Assembly: GCA_028583605.1 (NCBI GenBank)
Contig: CM053328.1
Location: forward strand, 1,849,507-1,913,506
Direction of reading: 5' to 3'
Source: Dastarcus helophoroides
Lineage: Eukaryota; Arthropoda; Insecta; Coleoptera; Bothrideridae
Length of the DNA: 64,000 nt
Part shown: piece after piece, positions 22,481 through 35,650 of the stretch
Numbering within the stretch: position 1 is the stretch's first letter
Layout of the letters: the number at the start of each line of letters is the position of its first letter
Notes under the pieces: generated by a model
The model's input: only the letters and a program-made list of their open reading frames with translations
Told to the model about the DNA's origin: nothing
The model's database searches: none
Program-made: the position numbers and the translations under genes

Positions 22481-25000
22481 CCAAATTAAAAATACTTCAA
22501 AATCGAATTTTCCGAACTTTTAAACTCAAATATTTCATATTGTTCCTTAAATTGTGACAGTAATCCGAAAATGTTAGTCAAAAATTCGCGGAAAAAACCG
22601 TTAACAGTTAACACTCAAAAAAAAGTAGAACTTCAAAAAAAATTTTAAAATCTCTTGAAAAAAAAACGAAGTTTTGAGTTTATGCCAACAATTTAAGAGA
22701 AAAAGTAAAAATTTAAAATAAGAACTCGAAATTTTGTGAAAAAAAAATTTGTAAAATTTTAAAAATACAGGAAAAATCTCCCCAAAAAGACAAACTAGCT
22801 TATAAATTTAGTTTTCTTGAAGATAATAAAAAAGTATAAATTTAATACTTAGAATTTAGGAAATAACTTCCAGCAAAAAAAAAGAAATTTTTAGCAAAAT
22901 GTTTGGATGAAACTCGACAAAAAAGTAAAACATTAAAAAAAAATATTTTAAAAATGTTCGGCACTTTGAGAATAAAATTGAAGATTAATCGCGAGTCCAA
23001 CCGCTACTTTGATACACGCTTCGCTATCGGCCAAAAAAAAGTGTTTTCATTAATTTTACATAAAATAGGCCGTTTGTTAATTTATAAGGTTTCTAAAAAT
23101 GTGTAAATTCGAAGTCTGGTAATTAGTTAATTGTTAAACAAAAGCTACTAACTAAATTCCTTATGTGGAGATCTTATGGCAAGATTAAGTTGTATACTAA
23201 TAGGAAAACTTGCAATGTTTTTAACTGTCATAACATTATAATTTAGATATTAAATATACTATCTAAACTATTAAGAAATTTAATTTTTTTTAGGTTTTTC
23301 ATGGTTTAAAAAATTAATAATTACCAGATTGATTATAACAATTATAAATATCGCAAAATTACAATAATATTAAGTATAGTTGCCATAAAACCTTAGCGAA
23401 GGAAAAAAAAACATATTAGCAACTTTAATAATTATTATTCTACTTGGAATCTAAACGAAAAATCTAAAACTTTATGTAAATCATTTTTTTCAGCAGATTT
23501 TTTTTCTTTAACAGTTTTAGATGATTTGGTCAATTTGTGAAATTTTTGAATTAATATTTAATAACATAATAAAAAAGAATTTTACTTGCTTTGTTTTTGA
23601 AATAATTGCGAAAAACTGGACTGTTTTTTTCAAATCTTTAATTGTTAATAACAGCGGCAATTGTTTATGTGTCGATATTTAGATCCAGAAATTCGGACTT
23701 TTTTCTCAAAATAAAAAACTATAAATTTCCAGAAAAGATAAAACTTCGAAGAAAATAATTAAAATTAAGCAACATTAGTCGAATAATGTTGTATAAAATT
23801 TCACTTTTTTCTTTGAAATTTGAAGTCTTAATTTCAGATTTTAAAACTGATATTTATCGAATTTAAATACAAACTTTGGTTGCTATTTCTGCAACTTTGA
23901 ATTTATAAAGGGATCATTTTGTAAAGAAAGAAAAAATCTGAGAAAAATACACCATTCGTTGAAAATTCAAAAATGTTTAAACAAATTTCTGGAGTTGAGA
24001 AATTTGAGTTTAGACTGAAAATTTTAACAAAAAAAAGTGTAATTTTCGAGAAAGCATACTTTTTTAAAATATAAATATTCTAGACATTACGAATTTTTTC
24101 TGAAATTTCATAAGTTATTTAAATTTAAAGATTTTTATTTTTTGACTTAAAATTTTGACCTTTAATTCAAATTTCTAGAAAAAAAAAGGTTGAATTTTGA
24201 AGTCAAAATTTAAACTTTGCATTTCTTAAAATCCAAACTCCAAATTAAAAACAAAACAAAAATATTACATTTCAATCAAGAAAACACTCAACATTTAGAC
24301 ATTTTTTGGGGTGAAATTGTGAACTTTTTTTGGAAATTCTTTTTTTTTCTCGAAATTTGAACATTAAATTAAAAATGAATTATGAATTTTCGACTTTAAA
24401 GACGAATTTTTTTCAATTTTTAAACTCAATTTTTCAATGTTGTTGCAATTTTAAAATTGCGACAAATATGAGAAAGTGTTACTTTAAAAATGTGAGAAAA
24501 AATTTGAAATTTTGATAAGAAAGTTTCTGAAAAAATCAAAATTTTGGAAAAATTTTAAATCTTATAAAAATAAAAAACCAGAGATTTAGAGTTAAAACTA
24601 TTATAATTTTAATATTTTGAGAATACATTTCAAATTCTTTAAGGCACTTTTACTTTCTTATAAAATTCCTAATTAGTTACTTCAAATTTTATTTATTTAT
24701 TTTTTTACTTCAATTTTATATTTCAAAGTCGATTTTTTACATTAAATTCAAACTTTTAATCTTGTTCTTGAAATTCGTTAAGAATGGTTTCTGAAATTTC
24801 GATTTTCAATTCGAATTTCCGAATTTTAATTCAAACTTTCAAAAATAAGTTAGATTTTTGAATTCAATCATTTTTTAAATGAAAATTAAAATTTTAATTA
24901 GTTTAAATGATTGTCTTGACATTTTAAGAAAAAAAATGAGATTGCGAAAAAAGTCTACATTTTAAGGTCATAATTTTAGAAAAGAGTAGAATTTCGAATA
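22480..25000. other. AT-rich degenerate repeat, no gene seen
   Basis: The sequence consists mainly of diverged A/T runs with scattered TTTCGA words. ORFs of 61-67 codons (for example 22903-23106 and 24330-24515) are Lys/Asn/Phe-rich with no domain, and I regard them as noise. Confidence 0.6.
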
Positions 25001-25181
25001 TAAACTCGAAATGCGGACGCATGGGTTCTCATAATTTGATAAGAGATTCGGTCGAACAGTATTAAATTTATTGAATCGTCCAACAATTTCCACTCTTAAC
25101 CATCTTCTTACAGAATTCGAGTAATTAATTTGTCTTTACACATCCAGCTGACCGAAATTATGATGTATTGGCCAACTCGGG

Positions 25182-25826
25182 ATGTTATTGTTATTCGATT
25201 CAGAAGAAAAAGTGCTAATTATTAAGTGGTATTTAACCTCCCAGAGCGGTGAAGAAGTCGTTGGGCGATTCGCTTTTTCCTACGAAGATCGACCAATACC
25301 TGATGCAAAGACGGTGTTAAATATCGTCCACAAATTTGAAAAATCGGGATGCATAACAGGTTGTAATAACAAGTGTTGTTTGGAAGCGCGTCAACCTGAA
25401 TGTGACAGGCCATTATCCGACGAAAGAATGGCTAAGGAGTTAGCTGTATTGCATTTGTCGAAGCAAAATGAACCTTGTTCTAGTGAACAGATCGCAGAAG
25501 AAGTTAATGTGCCATCGCGAACAGTGCGAAATAGAAATGGGTACAACTGTTATAAAGTTTCTGAAACCCAAGAAATATTTCCTGAAGATCGATACAAACG
25601 TCTTGAGTTTTGTGAGTCTATGAGAGAAAAAGTTGATGTCGATGGACATTTCTTAACCCACGTACAAGAAAGACCATGTAATTTAGACCATTTACGGGAT
25701 CGAATTGTAGAAGTCCTAGATAATATTTCTCCTGAGATGTTGGCACGCGTAAGAACTGAATTTTACGACAGATTAGGTTATTGCGAAACACCAGGAGGGA
25801 ACATTTTTGAACCACTTATTACATAA
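25182..25826 (+). pseudogene. DUF4817-type (Tc1/mariner-like) transposase remnant with the catalytic core deleted
   Basis: 214 codons. The N-terminal half is a helix-turn-helix region: EEKVLIIKWYLTSQSGEEVV, then SSEQIAEEVNVPSRTVRN, then TQEIFPEDRYKRLEFCESMR. This is typical of the DUF4817 domain of insect mariner-like elements. After REKVDVDGHF it jumps to HLRDRIVEVLDNISPEMLAR and the tail YDRLGYCETPGGNIFEPLI, normally the end of a roughly 350-aa protein. The DDE catalytic part is missing, yet the frame stays open across the deletion. It could not catalyse transposition, though a DNA-binding product cannot be excluded. Repeat segments beside it recur at 26130-26320 and inverted at 22080-22260. 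Confidence 0.8.
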
Positions 25827-26129
25827 GCATTTTTTCTTCCATTTTTTTGTTGAATCATTTTTTAAGTTTTCAGTTTAGATTGTCATCACAATGGCTGATT
25901 ATTTTTACACAGAGTTCATTTATCTTTTAGAATTTTTGTTTTATTTTTCGTGAGACCCGGTTGATTAAAGAAAACAAAATCGTAAATTACCTACAATTAT
26001 TTTCATACTTTTTAGGGTGTGAAAATAATTGTAGAATCAATTAATAGGTAAAGATGTATTTTCCATTTAAAACGACACTCTTTTATCGAGCTCCGATAAG
26101 GTTCTGATGCAATATCTGCGAGACAGGTG

Positions 26130-26320
26130 TGGAGTTTGCAGCGAATGCGTGGTCATGATTTGATAAGCGCGTCTATCGAGCAATATATTGAAACAGTGTA
26201 AATCATACCATCCTTCTCTTTCCTTACAAAATTTTGATATGTTCCTTGTTCTTTACACGTTACAGCAGACCGAAATCGTGTACTGGCCCGTAGTGTATAC
26301 AAGTTTATTACGATGCAATT
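26130..26320. repeat. Second copy of the segment flanking the DUF4817 remnant
   Basis: Matches 25010-25180 in order: a GCG-ATGC word, ATAATTTGATAAG-like, GAAACAGT/GAACAGT, then CAGCAGACCGAAAT against CAGCTGACCGAAAT and GTACTGGCC against GTATTGGCC. Probably an additional terminus of the same transposon family. No coding. Confidence 0.5.
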
Positions 26321-26579
26321 GAAATCCAGTTTCATTAGAATCTAATGAAAACTAGACTGCAATTGCAAAGTTCACGTAGACGAGGCAAAGCTTGTATCAC
26401 GGGTTGCATCGCAACATCCATAGATACAAACGTCCTCGGCGTGACTTTACTTTCATCTACTTTTGACAAACGATCAATTAAATGTTCTGTAATTAAACAG
26501 TTAAACGTGCTTAAAATTGAAAATATGTACAATCGCTACCATAGACTAGTTTCGGCCTTCCTTTGTTTATAATTTTTTT

Positions 26580-27471
26580 TAGAAAATAAAATTTTTTTTA
26601 TTGAAAATTTCGTTTCTTAGTAATTTCGACTGATTTTCATTTAAATATCAACTATTTTTCAAAATTTCGACTTTTTTTGCAAAGTTTTATTTTTTGTTTT
26701 TTTTTTTTTTTGTTGAAAATTTCGCAACTTCTTAATTTTCGAAATTCTTTCAAAATTGTAATTATTGTGAAAATTTCGACATTTTATGAAATATTTTAAA
26801 TTTTAATTTTTTTGACCTAAATTTGCAACTTTTTAAAAAAATGTTTCACTTTCAACAACCAAAAATTTAAATTTTTTCCAAAATTTTAACTTCTCAATAT
26901 TTCGACTTTTGAAAAGCTCGATCTATCTGATAATTTTCACTTGTTTTCAATATTCCGGTTTCGAAAAGTTTGATATTTATTAAAAAGTTGGTGCAAAATT
27001 CCCAACTATTCAAAATTTACACCTTTTTAAAATTTCGAATTATTTCATAAATTCCGTAAAAATTTTCAAATCTTATGCAAATTTTGAGCTTTTTTTTAAT
27101 TTCGGCTATAAATTTCGAATTTGACTTTTTGAAAATTTTTTTTCTTGCAAAATTTTGACTTCTTTTGGAAATTTGAAAGATTTTGAAAAGTTTTTCCTTG
27201 TCAACAAATTTCGACTTTGTTTACTGAAAATTTTATCCTTTTCCTAAATCTGCACTTTTTTTTAATTTTCGACTTTTTATTTTAAATCCCACTTTGTTGA
27301 AAATTTCGACCTTTTTCCAAATATCGAATTGTTCGAAATTTTATTCATTTTCCAAAATTTAAAATTTTTGGAAAATTTAAAAATTTTGACTATTTTTTGA
27401 ATATCAATTATTTTCAAAATTTTAACATTTTTTGCAAACTGTGATCCTTTATTTGAAAATTGTGTTTTTTT
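26580..27471. other. Degenerate repeat leading into the satellite
   Basis: Built of the same short words as the satellite (AAATTTCGACTTTT variants) but without a clear 331-bp register. It may be decayed satellite. No gene seen. Confidence 0.55.
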
Positions 27472-30400
27472 GTCAGACATTTCTTAAAACCTTTTATTGA
27501 AATTTTCGACTAATATTTCATAAAATTTCGACTCCATTTCAAAACTTCGACTATTTTTTCAAAATTTCGATTCTTTTTGAAAACTTCTCTTTTTTAAAAG
27601 TTCGAACTTTCTTTGAAATTTTATTTATACATTTTTTTAAACATTTCGAATTAAATCTTTGACTTAAAAGAAAAGATTCTTTTAAAACCTGAACTATTGA
27701 AAATTTCGACTTTTTTCAAAATTTTATCTTTTCAAAATTTCAACCATTTTGATAATTACGAATTTTTCGATAATTTTGAGTTTTCTCCAATATTCAAAAA
27801 AGTCAGACATTTCTTGGAACCTTTTGTCGACATTTTCGACTAATACTTCGTAAAATTTCGACTCCATTTCAAAACTTCGACTATTTTTCCAAAATTTCGA
27901 TTCTTCTTGAAAATTTGTCTTTATTTTAAAACTTCGAACGTTTTTCGAAATTTTATTTATACATTTTTTTAAACATTTCGAATTAAATCTTCAACTTAGA
28001 AGAAAAGATTCTTTTTAAACCTGAACATTGAAAATTTCGACTTTTTTCAAAATTTTATCTTTTCAAATTTTCAACCATTTTGATAATTACGAATTTTTCG
28101 ATAATTTTGAGTTTTCTCCAATATTCAAAAAAGTCAGACATTTCTTGGAACCTTTTGTCGACATTTTCGACTAATACTTCGTAAAATTTCGACTCTATTT
28201 CAAAACTTCGACTATTTTTCCAAAATTTCGATTCTTCTTGAAAACTTGTCTTTATTTTAAAAGTTCGAACTTTTTTCGAAATTTTATTTATACATTTTTT
28301 AAACATTTCGAATTAAATCTTCAACTTAGAAGAAAAGATTCTTTTTAAACCTGAACATTGAAAATTTCGACTTTTTTCAAAATTTTATCTTTTCAAATTT
28401 TCAACCATTTTGAAAATTACGAATTTTTCGATAATTTTGAGTTTTCTCCAATATTCAAAAAAGTCAGACATTTCTTGGAACCTTTTGTCGACATTTTCGA
28501 CTAATACTTCGTAAAATTTCGACTCCATTTCAAAACTTCGACTATTTTTCCAAAATTTCGATTCTTCTTGAAAATTTGTCTTTATTTTAAAAGTTCGAAC
28601 GTTTTTCGAAATTTTATTTATACATTTTTTTAAACATTTCGAATTAAATCTTCAACTTAGAAGAAAAGATTCTTTTTAAACCTGAACATTGAAAATTTCG
28701 ACTTTTTTCAAAATTTTATCTTTTCAAATTTTCAACCATTTTGATAATTACGAATTTTTCGATAATTTTGAGTTTTCTCCAATATTCAAAAAAGTCAGAC
28801 ATTTCTTGGAACCTTTTGTCGACATTTTCGACTAATACTTCGTAAAATTTCGACTCCATTTCAAAACTTCGACTATTTTTCCAAAATTTCGATTCTTCTT
28901 GAAAATTTGTCTTTATTTTAAAACTTCGAACGTTTTTCGAAATTTTATTTATACATTTTTTTAAACATTTCGAATTAAATCTTCAACTTAGAAGAAAAGA
29001 TTCTTTTTAAACCTGAACATTGAAAATTTCGACTTTTTTCAAAATTTTATCTTTTCAAATTTTCAACCATTTTGATAATTACGAATTTTTCGATAATTTT
29101 GAGTTTTCTCCAATATTCAAAAAAGTCAGACATTTCTTGGAACCTTTTGTCGACATTTTCGACTAATACTTCGTAAAATTTCGACTCTATTTCAAAACTT
29201 CGACCATTTTTCCAAAATTTCGATTCTTCTTGAAAACTTGTCTTTATTTTAAAAGTTCGAACGTTTTTCGAAATTTTATTTATACATTTTTTTAAACATT
29301 TCGAATTAAATCTTTGACTTAAAAGAAAAGATTCTTTTAAAACCTGAACTATTGAAAATTTCGACTTTTTTCAAAATTTTATCTTTTCAAAATTTCAACC
29401 ATTTTGATAATTACGAATTTTTCGATAATTTTAAGTTTTCTCCAATATTCAAAAAAGTCAGACATTTCTTGGAACCTTTTGTCGACATTTTCGACTAATA
29501 CTTCGTAAAATTTCGACTCTATTTCAAAACTTCGACCATTTTTCCAAAATTTCGATTCTTCTTGAAAACTTGTCTTTATTTTAAAAGTTCGAACTTTTTT
29601 CGAAATTTTATTTATACATTTTTTAAACATTTCGAATTAAATCTTCAACTTAGAAGAAAAGATTCTTTTTAAACCTGAACATTGAAAATTTCGACTTTTT
29701 TCAAAATTTTATCTTTTCAAATTTTCAACCATTTTGAAAATTACGAATTTTTCGATAATTTTGAGTTTTCTCCAATATTCAAAAAAGTCAGACATTTCTT
29801 GGAACCTTTTGTCGACATTTTCGACTAATACTTCGTAAAATTTCGACTCCATTTCAAAACTTCGACTATTTTTCCAAAATTTCGATTCTTCTTGAAAATT
29901 TGTCTTTATTTTAAAAGTTCGAACGTTTTTCGAAATTTTATTTATACATTTTTTAAACATTTCGAATTAAATCTTCAACTTAGAAGAAAAGATTCTTTTT
30001 AAACCTGAACATTGAAAATTTCGACTTTTTTCAAAATTTTATCTTTTCAAATTTTCAACCATTTTGATAATTACGAATTTTTCGATAATTTTGAGTTTTC
30101 TCCAATATTCAAAAAAGTCAGACATTTCTTGGAACCTTTTGTCGACATTTTCGACTAATACTTCGTAAAATTTCGACTCTATTTCAAAACTTCGACCATT
30201 TTTCCAAAATTTCGATTCTTCTTGAAAACTTGTCTTTATTTTAAAAGTTCGAACGTTTTTCGAAATTTTATTTATACATTTTTTTAAACATTTCGAATTA
30301 AATCTTCAACTTAGAAGAAAAGATTCTTTTTAAACCTGAACATTGAAAATTTCGACTTTTTTCAAAATTTTATCTTTTCAAAATTTCAACCATTTTGATA

Positions 30401-33400
30401 ATTACGAATTTTTCGATAATTTTAAGTTTTCTCCAATATTCAAAAAAGTCAGACATTTCTTGGAACCTTTTGTCGACATTTTCGACTAATACTTCTTAAA
30501 ATTTCGACTCTATTTCAAAACTTCGACTATTTTTCCAAAATTTCGATTCTTCTTGAAAATTTGTCTTTATTTTAAAAGTTCGAACGTTTTTCGAAATTTT
30601 AATTATACATTTTTTTAAACATTTCGAATTAAATCTTCTACTTAGAAGAAAAGATTCTTTTTAAACCTGAACATTGAAAATTTCGACTTTTTTCAAAATT
30701 TTATCTTTTCAAATTTTCAACCATTTTGATAATTACGAATTTTTCGATAATTTTGAGTTTTCTCCAATATTCAAAAAAGTCAGACATTTCTTGGAACCTT
30801 TTGTCGACATTTTCGACTAATACTTCGTAAAATTTCGACTCCATTTCAAAACTTCGACTATTTTTCCAAAATTTCGATTCTTCTTGAAAATTTGTCTTTA
30901 TTTTAAAAGTTCGAACGTTTTTCGAAATTTTATTTATACATTTTTTTAAACATTTCGAATTAAATCTTCAACTTAGAAGAAAAGATTCTTTTTAAACCTG
31001 AACATTGAAAATTTCGACTTTTTTCAAAATTTTATCTTTTCAAATTTTCAACCATTTTGATAATTACGAATTTTTCGATAATTTTGAGTTTTCTCCAATA
31101 TTCAAAAAAGTCAGACATTTCTTGGAACCTTTTGTCGACATTTTCGACTAATACTTCGTAAAATTTCGACTCTATTTCAAAACTTCGACCATTTTTCCAA
31201 AATTTCGATTCTTCTTGAAAACTTGTCTTTATTTTAAAAGTTCGAACGTTTTTCGAAATTTTATTTATACATTTTTTTAAACATTTCGAATTAAATCTTC
31301 AACTTAGAAGAAAAGATTCTTTTTAAACCTGAACATTGAAAATTTCGACTTTTTTCAAAATTTTATCTTTTCAAAATTTCAACCATTTTGATAATTACGA
31401 ATTTTTCGATAATTTTAAGTTTTCTCCAATATTCAAAAAAGTCAGACATTTCTTGGAACCTTTTGTCGACATTTTCGACTAATACTTCGTAAAATTTCGA
31501 CTCTATTTCAAAACTTCGACTATTTTTCCAAAATTTCGATTCTTCTTGAAAACTTGTCTTTATTTTAAAAGTTCGAACGTTTTTCGAAATTTTAATTTAT
31601 ACATTTTTTTAAACATTTCGAATTAAATCTTCTACTTAGAAGAAAAGATTCTTTTAAACCTGAACATTGAAAATTTCGACTTTTTTCAAAATTTTATCTT
31701 TTCAAAATTTCAACCATTTTGATAATTACGAATTTTTCGATAATTTTAAGTTTTCTCCAATATTCAAAAAAGTCAGACATTTCTTGGAACCTTTTGTCGA
31801 CATTTTCGACTAATACTTCGTAAAATTTCGACTCCATTTCAAAACTTCGACTATTTTTCCAAAATTTCGATTCTTCTTGAAAACTTGTCTTTATTTTAAA
31901 AGTTCGAACGTTTTTCGAAATTTTATTTATACATTTTTTTAAGCATTTCGAATTAAATCTTCAACTTAGAAGAAAAGATTCTTTTTAAACCTGAACATTG
32001 AAAATTTCGACTTTTTTCAAAATTTTATCTTTTCAAAATTTCAACCATTTTGATAATTACGAATTTTTCGATAATTTTGAGTTTTCTCCAATATTCAAAA
32101 AAGTCAGACATTTCTTGGAACCTTTTGTCGACATTTTCGACTAATACTTCGTAAAATTTCGACTCTATTTCAAAACTTCGACTATTTTTCCAAAATTTCG
32201 ATTCTTCTTGAAAACTTGTCTTTATTTTAAAAGTTCGAACGTTTTTCGAAATTTTATTTATACATTTTTTTAAACATTTCGAATTAAATCTTCAACTTAG
32301 AAGAAAAGATTCTTTTAAAACCTGAACTATTGAAAATTTCGACTTTTTTCAAAATTTTATCTTTTCAAAATTTCAACCATTTTGATAATTACGAATTTTT
32401 CGATAATTTTGAGTTTTCTCAATATTCAAAAAAGTCAGACATTTCTTGAACCTTTTGTCGACATTTTCGACTAATACTTCGTAAAATTTCGACTCTATTT
32501 CAAAACTTCGACCTATTTTTCCAAAATTTCGATTCTTCTTGAAAATTTGTCTTTATTTTAAAAGTTCGAACGTTTTTCGAAATTTTTATTTATACATTTT
32601 TTTTAAACATTTCGAATTAAATCTTCAACTTAGAAGAAAAGATTCTTTTTAAACCTGAACATTGAAAACTTCGACTTTTTTCAAAATTTTATCTTTTCAA
32701 AATTTCAACCATTTTGATAATTACGAATTTTTCGATAATTTTGAGTTTTCTCTAATATTCAAAAAAGTCAGACATTTCTTGAAACCTTTTGTCGACATTT
32801 TCGACTAATACTTCGTAAAATTTCGACTCTATTTCAAAACTTCGACTATTTTTCCAAAATTTCGATTCTTCTTGAAAATTTGTCTTTATTTTAAAAGTTC
32901 GAACGTTTTTCGAAATTTTATTTATACATTTTTTTAAACATTTCGAATTAAATCTTCAACTTAGAAGAAAAGATTCTTTTAAAACCTGAACTATTGAAAA
33001 TTTCGACTTTTTTCAAAATTTTACCTTTTCAAAATTTCAACTTTTTTGATAATTACGAATTTTTCGATAATTTTGAGTTTTCTCTAATATTCAAAAAAGT
33101 CAGACATTTCTTGAAACCTTTTGTCGACATTTTCGACTAATACTTCGTAAAATTTCGACTCTATTTCAAAACTTCGACTATTTTTCCAAAATTTCGATTC
33201 TTCTTGAAAATTTGTCTTTATTTTAAAAGTTCGAACGTTTTTCGAAATTTTATTTATACATTTTTTTTAAACATTTCGAATTAAATCTTCAACTTAGAAG
33301 AAAAGATTCTTTTTAAACCTGAACATTGAAAACTTCGACTTTTTTCAAAATTTTATCTTTTCAAAATTTCAACCATTTTGATAATTACGAATTTTTCGAT

Positions 33401-33640
33401 AATTTTGAGTTTTCTCCAATATTCAAAAAAGTCAGACATTTCTTGGAACCTTTTGTCGACATTTTCGACTAATACTTCGTAAAATTTCGACTCCATTTCA
33501 AAACTTCGACTATTTTTCCAAAATTTCGATTCTTCTTGAAAACTTGTCTTTATTTTAAAAGTTCGAACGTTTTTCGAAATTTTATTTATACATTTTTTTA
33601 AACATTTCGAATTAAAATTTCAACCTTTTCAATAATTACG
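27472..33640. repeat. 331-bp satellite array, about 18.5 units
   Basis: The landmark GTCAGACATTTCTT recurs 19 times from about 27472 to 33431, with spacing of 330-333 bp and most often 331. Units are highly similar across the middle; the first and last are most diverged, the usual pattern for unequal exchange. The unit is strongly AT-rich and itself made of shorter TTTCGACT-type words. Identical 83-codon minus-strand ORFs (28055, 29379, 29709) are repeat by-products. The window's first bases match the end of a unit, so a second array probably lies just left of position 1. Confidence 0.95.
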
Positions 33641-34128
33641 AATTTTTTGATAATTTTGAGTTTTCTCCAATATTCAAAAAATTCAGCTTCTTTGAAAATT
33701 TAATTAAAAACTCTGCAATGCATTTTAAATGTCGATATTTTTCCGAAAATTCGTCTTTTATTCACATTCCCAAAATTATTGAAAATGTCGACCATTTTAA
33801 AAATGGAATTTTTTTTTCGAAATCCTCATTTCCTTTTGAAAATTTGACTTTCTATGAAAATTTCAATTTTTTTTAAGATTTAACGTCTTTTTTAAAAAAA
33901 TTCGACTTTTCTGATAACTTTTTAGCTTTATTTTTTAGAAATGGTACTGTTTTTGTGTATAAATTTACCTTTTTTGAGAAAAATTTCGAAATGACACTCG
34001 AATTTAAAACAAATAATAACAAAATTTGCCATTTTTAAAAGTCTGCAAAGTTTTGAAATAAATTATAAAAATATTTTTGACAATTAATTTATTAAAACAA
34101 AATTTTTTTTCTTTATTTCCGAAAATAT

Positions 34129-34479
34129 TGTAACGCAATGTAAATAGATGAAATAGGATTTAGAATAGAATTGTAGAATTTAGTAAATAAAAAAAGTTTC
34201 TAGAAGGTTCTGATAAGGGGAAAGCGGCCGCGATAACGAAACAAACGGCAGATAAGCGTTCCAGAAATTTCGGCATTCGATAAGCCTTATCTGCCGAAAA
34301 TTCTGGAAGAACGCGGGCCGAAACTATAAAAGGGCGGTCAGTTTTCCCTCGAGTCAGTCAGTTAGAATCAGTGCAATTAGTGAGCTAGTCGAAGTGAGTT
34401 AATTGTAAATTGTTGAGTTCAGTAATAAAGTGGGTTTTATTCGATAAGTGTAATCAATCGAACCGATAAGCGCGTAACA
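34129..34479 (+). repeat. Solo LTR, forward orientation
   Basis: TGTAACGCAA at the left and GCGTAACA at the right, so both ends are TG...CA. Flanks ATAT (34125-34128) and ATGT (34480-34483) look like a 4-bp duplication with one change. The A unit is uninterrupted at the equivalent place (about 745-760). Inside are a TATA box CTATAAAAG (34324-34332), a repeated AGTCAGTCAG motif after it where transcription could start, and AATAAA (34424-34429), the normal U3-R order. Same family as 8363-8738. Confidence 0.87.
34324..34332 (+). promoter_or_regulatory. TATA box of the solo LTR
   Basis: CTATAAAAG followed about 25 bases later by GAGTCAGTCAGTTAG, an initiator-like context. It could in principle drive plus-strand transcription out of the LTR. 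Activity is inferred from sequence only. Confidence 0.5.
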
Positions 34480-35650
34480 ATGTTATTTTTTTTTTGAAAA
34501 ATGTTTACTAATAAGAAATTCCAACTTTTTCTAGAAATATAATCTGCTTCCTCTTGAAATTTTGAGTTTAATCTTTAAATTTCAATTTTTTTTTATCGAA
34601 ATTTGAATTTTAAATTCGAACTTGGGAATTTCAAAAATAAATGTAACATTTCTAGAAAAATTGGAAATTCTGATACGGAATTTTCTTTGGTCCTGCAGCA
34701 GTAGCAATTTTTTAGAGAAATATCAAATTGTAGAAAAAGTTGAAATTTCATTTCATTTTTTCTTGAAATTTCAATATTTTTCCCAAAGTTTTCTTATTTT
34801 TATGCAAATTTGAAGTTTATTTTTCCTAAACTTATACTTAACAATTTTCAGTTTCTTATCAAGATTACAAAATAAAATGAACTTTAAAATATTAAAATTT
34901 GGTTAAAAAACTTAAATTTCCAAAACAAATGAGAGAGAAATCAAAATTTCTACAAGAAAAAATATTTTAAAGACAAAATCTCCAGGAAAAGTCGTAATTA
35001 AAAAAAATTGCATAAAATGTTTAGAATTAAATATGAATTGCAAATGAAAAAAACATCAAAATTTCTTAGAGAAATAATCGTAGTTTGAGAAAAAATTTAA
35101 AATATCTTTACAAAAAACTCGAAATTTTTTGTTTTTCCCAAAATATTGAAATTTTTATGGAATTTTGAGGGTTTTTCCGAACATTTTTTGTCAAAACTAC
35201 AAAATGAATAAACTTTAAATTGTCAAAGTGTTGTGAAAAAACTTGACATTTTTAAAGCAAATTAGAGGAATACAAAGAAAAATCTAGAAAAGTTGGAATT
35301 TCAAGAAGAACTTTTAAGAACAACACTTTCTTTTTATAAAATATTTAGGAAAAAATGGAAACTTTGCAAAAAAAATCAAAATTTCCCAACAAAAATCGAA
35401 ATATCTGAAAAAAACTCAAAATTTTTATACAAAATGAGATTTGAGGTAAAAATTCGAAGATACCGTATTAAATTATTTTTTAGAGAAATAGTAAAATGTA
35501 AAATGCGAGATGAATTAGATTTAGATTTTTTCTCAAAATGTTGACATTTTCGAAAAAATTTTAGTTTTTTCTTAACATTTTAATTGCTGCTCGAAATATT
35601 GATTTCTTCCTTAAAACTATTACAAAAATTAGTTTCTGAAAATGTGATTT

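Larger units (their letters stand above)
33641..35650. other. Shell interior between satellite and nested elements
   Basis: Homologous to about 50-1960 of the A unit, with an internal deletion relative to it (the sequence of about 420-690 is missing) and the solo LTR as an addition. Only Phe/Lys-rich short ORFs; no gene recognised. Confidence 0.65.

Noticed and set aside
28055..29960. Three nearly identical 83-codon minus-strand ORFs (MFKKCINKISK...)
   Set aside because: They recur exactly with the 331-bp satellite unit and have no domain; they are by-products of the repeat.
27472..33640. CRISPR-like or centromeric call for the regular repeat
   Set aside because: The units are head-to-tail with no unique spacers, so not CRISPR; a centromeric role cannot be inferred from one array within transposon ends.
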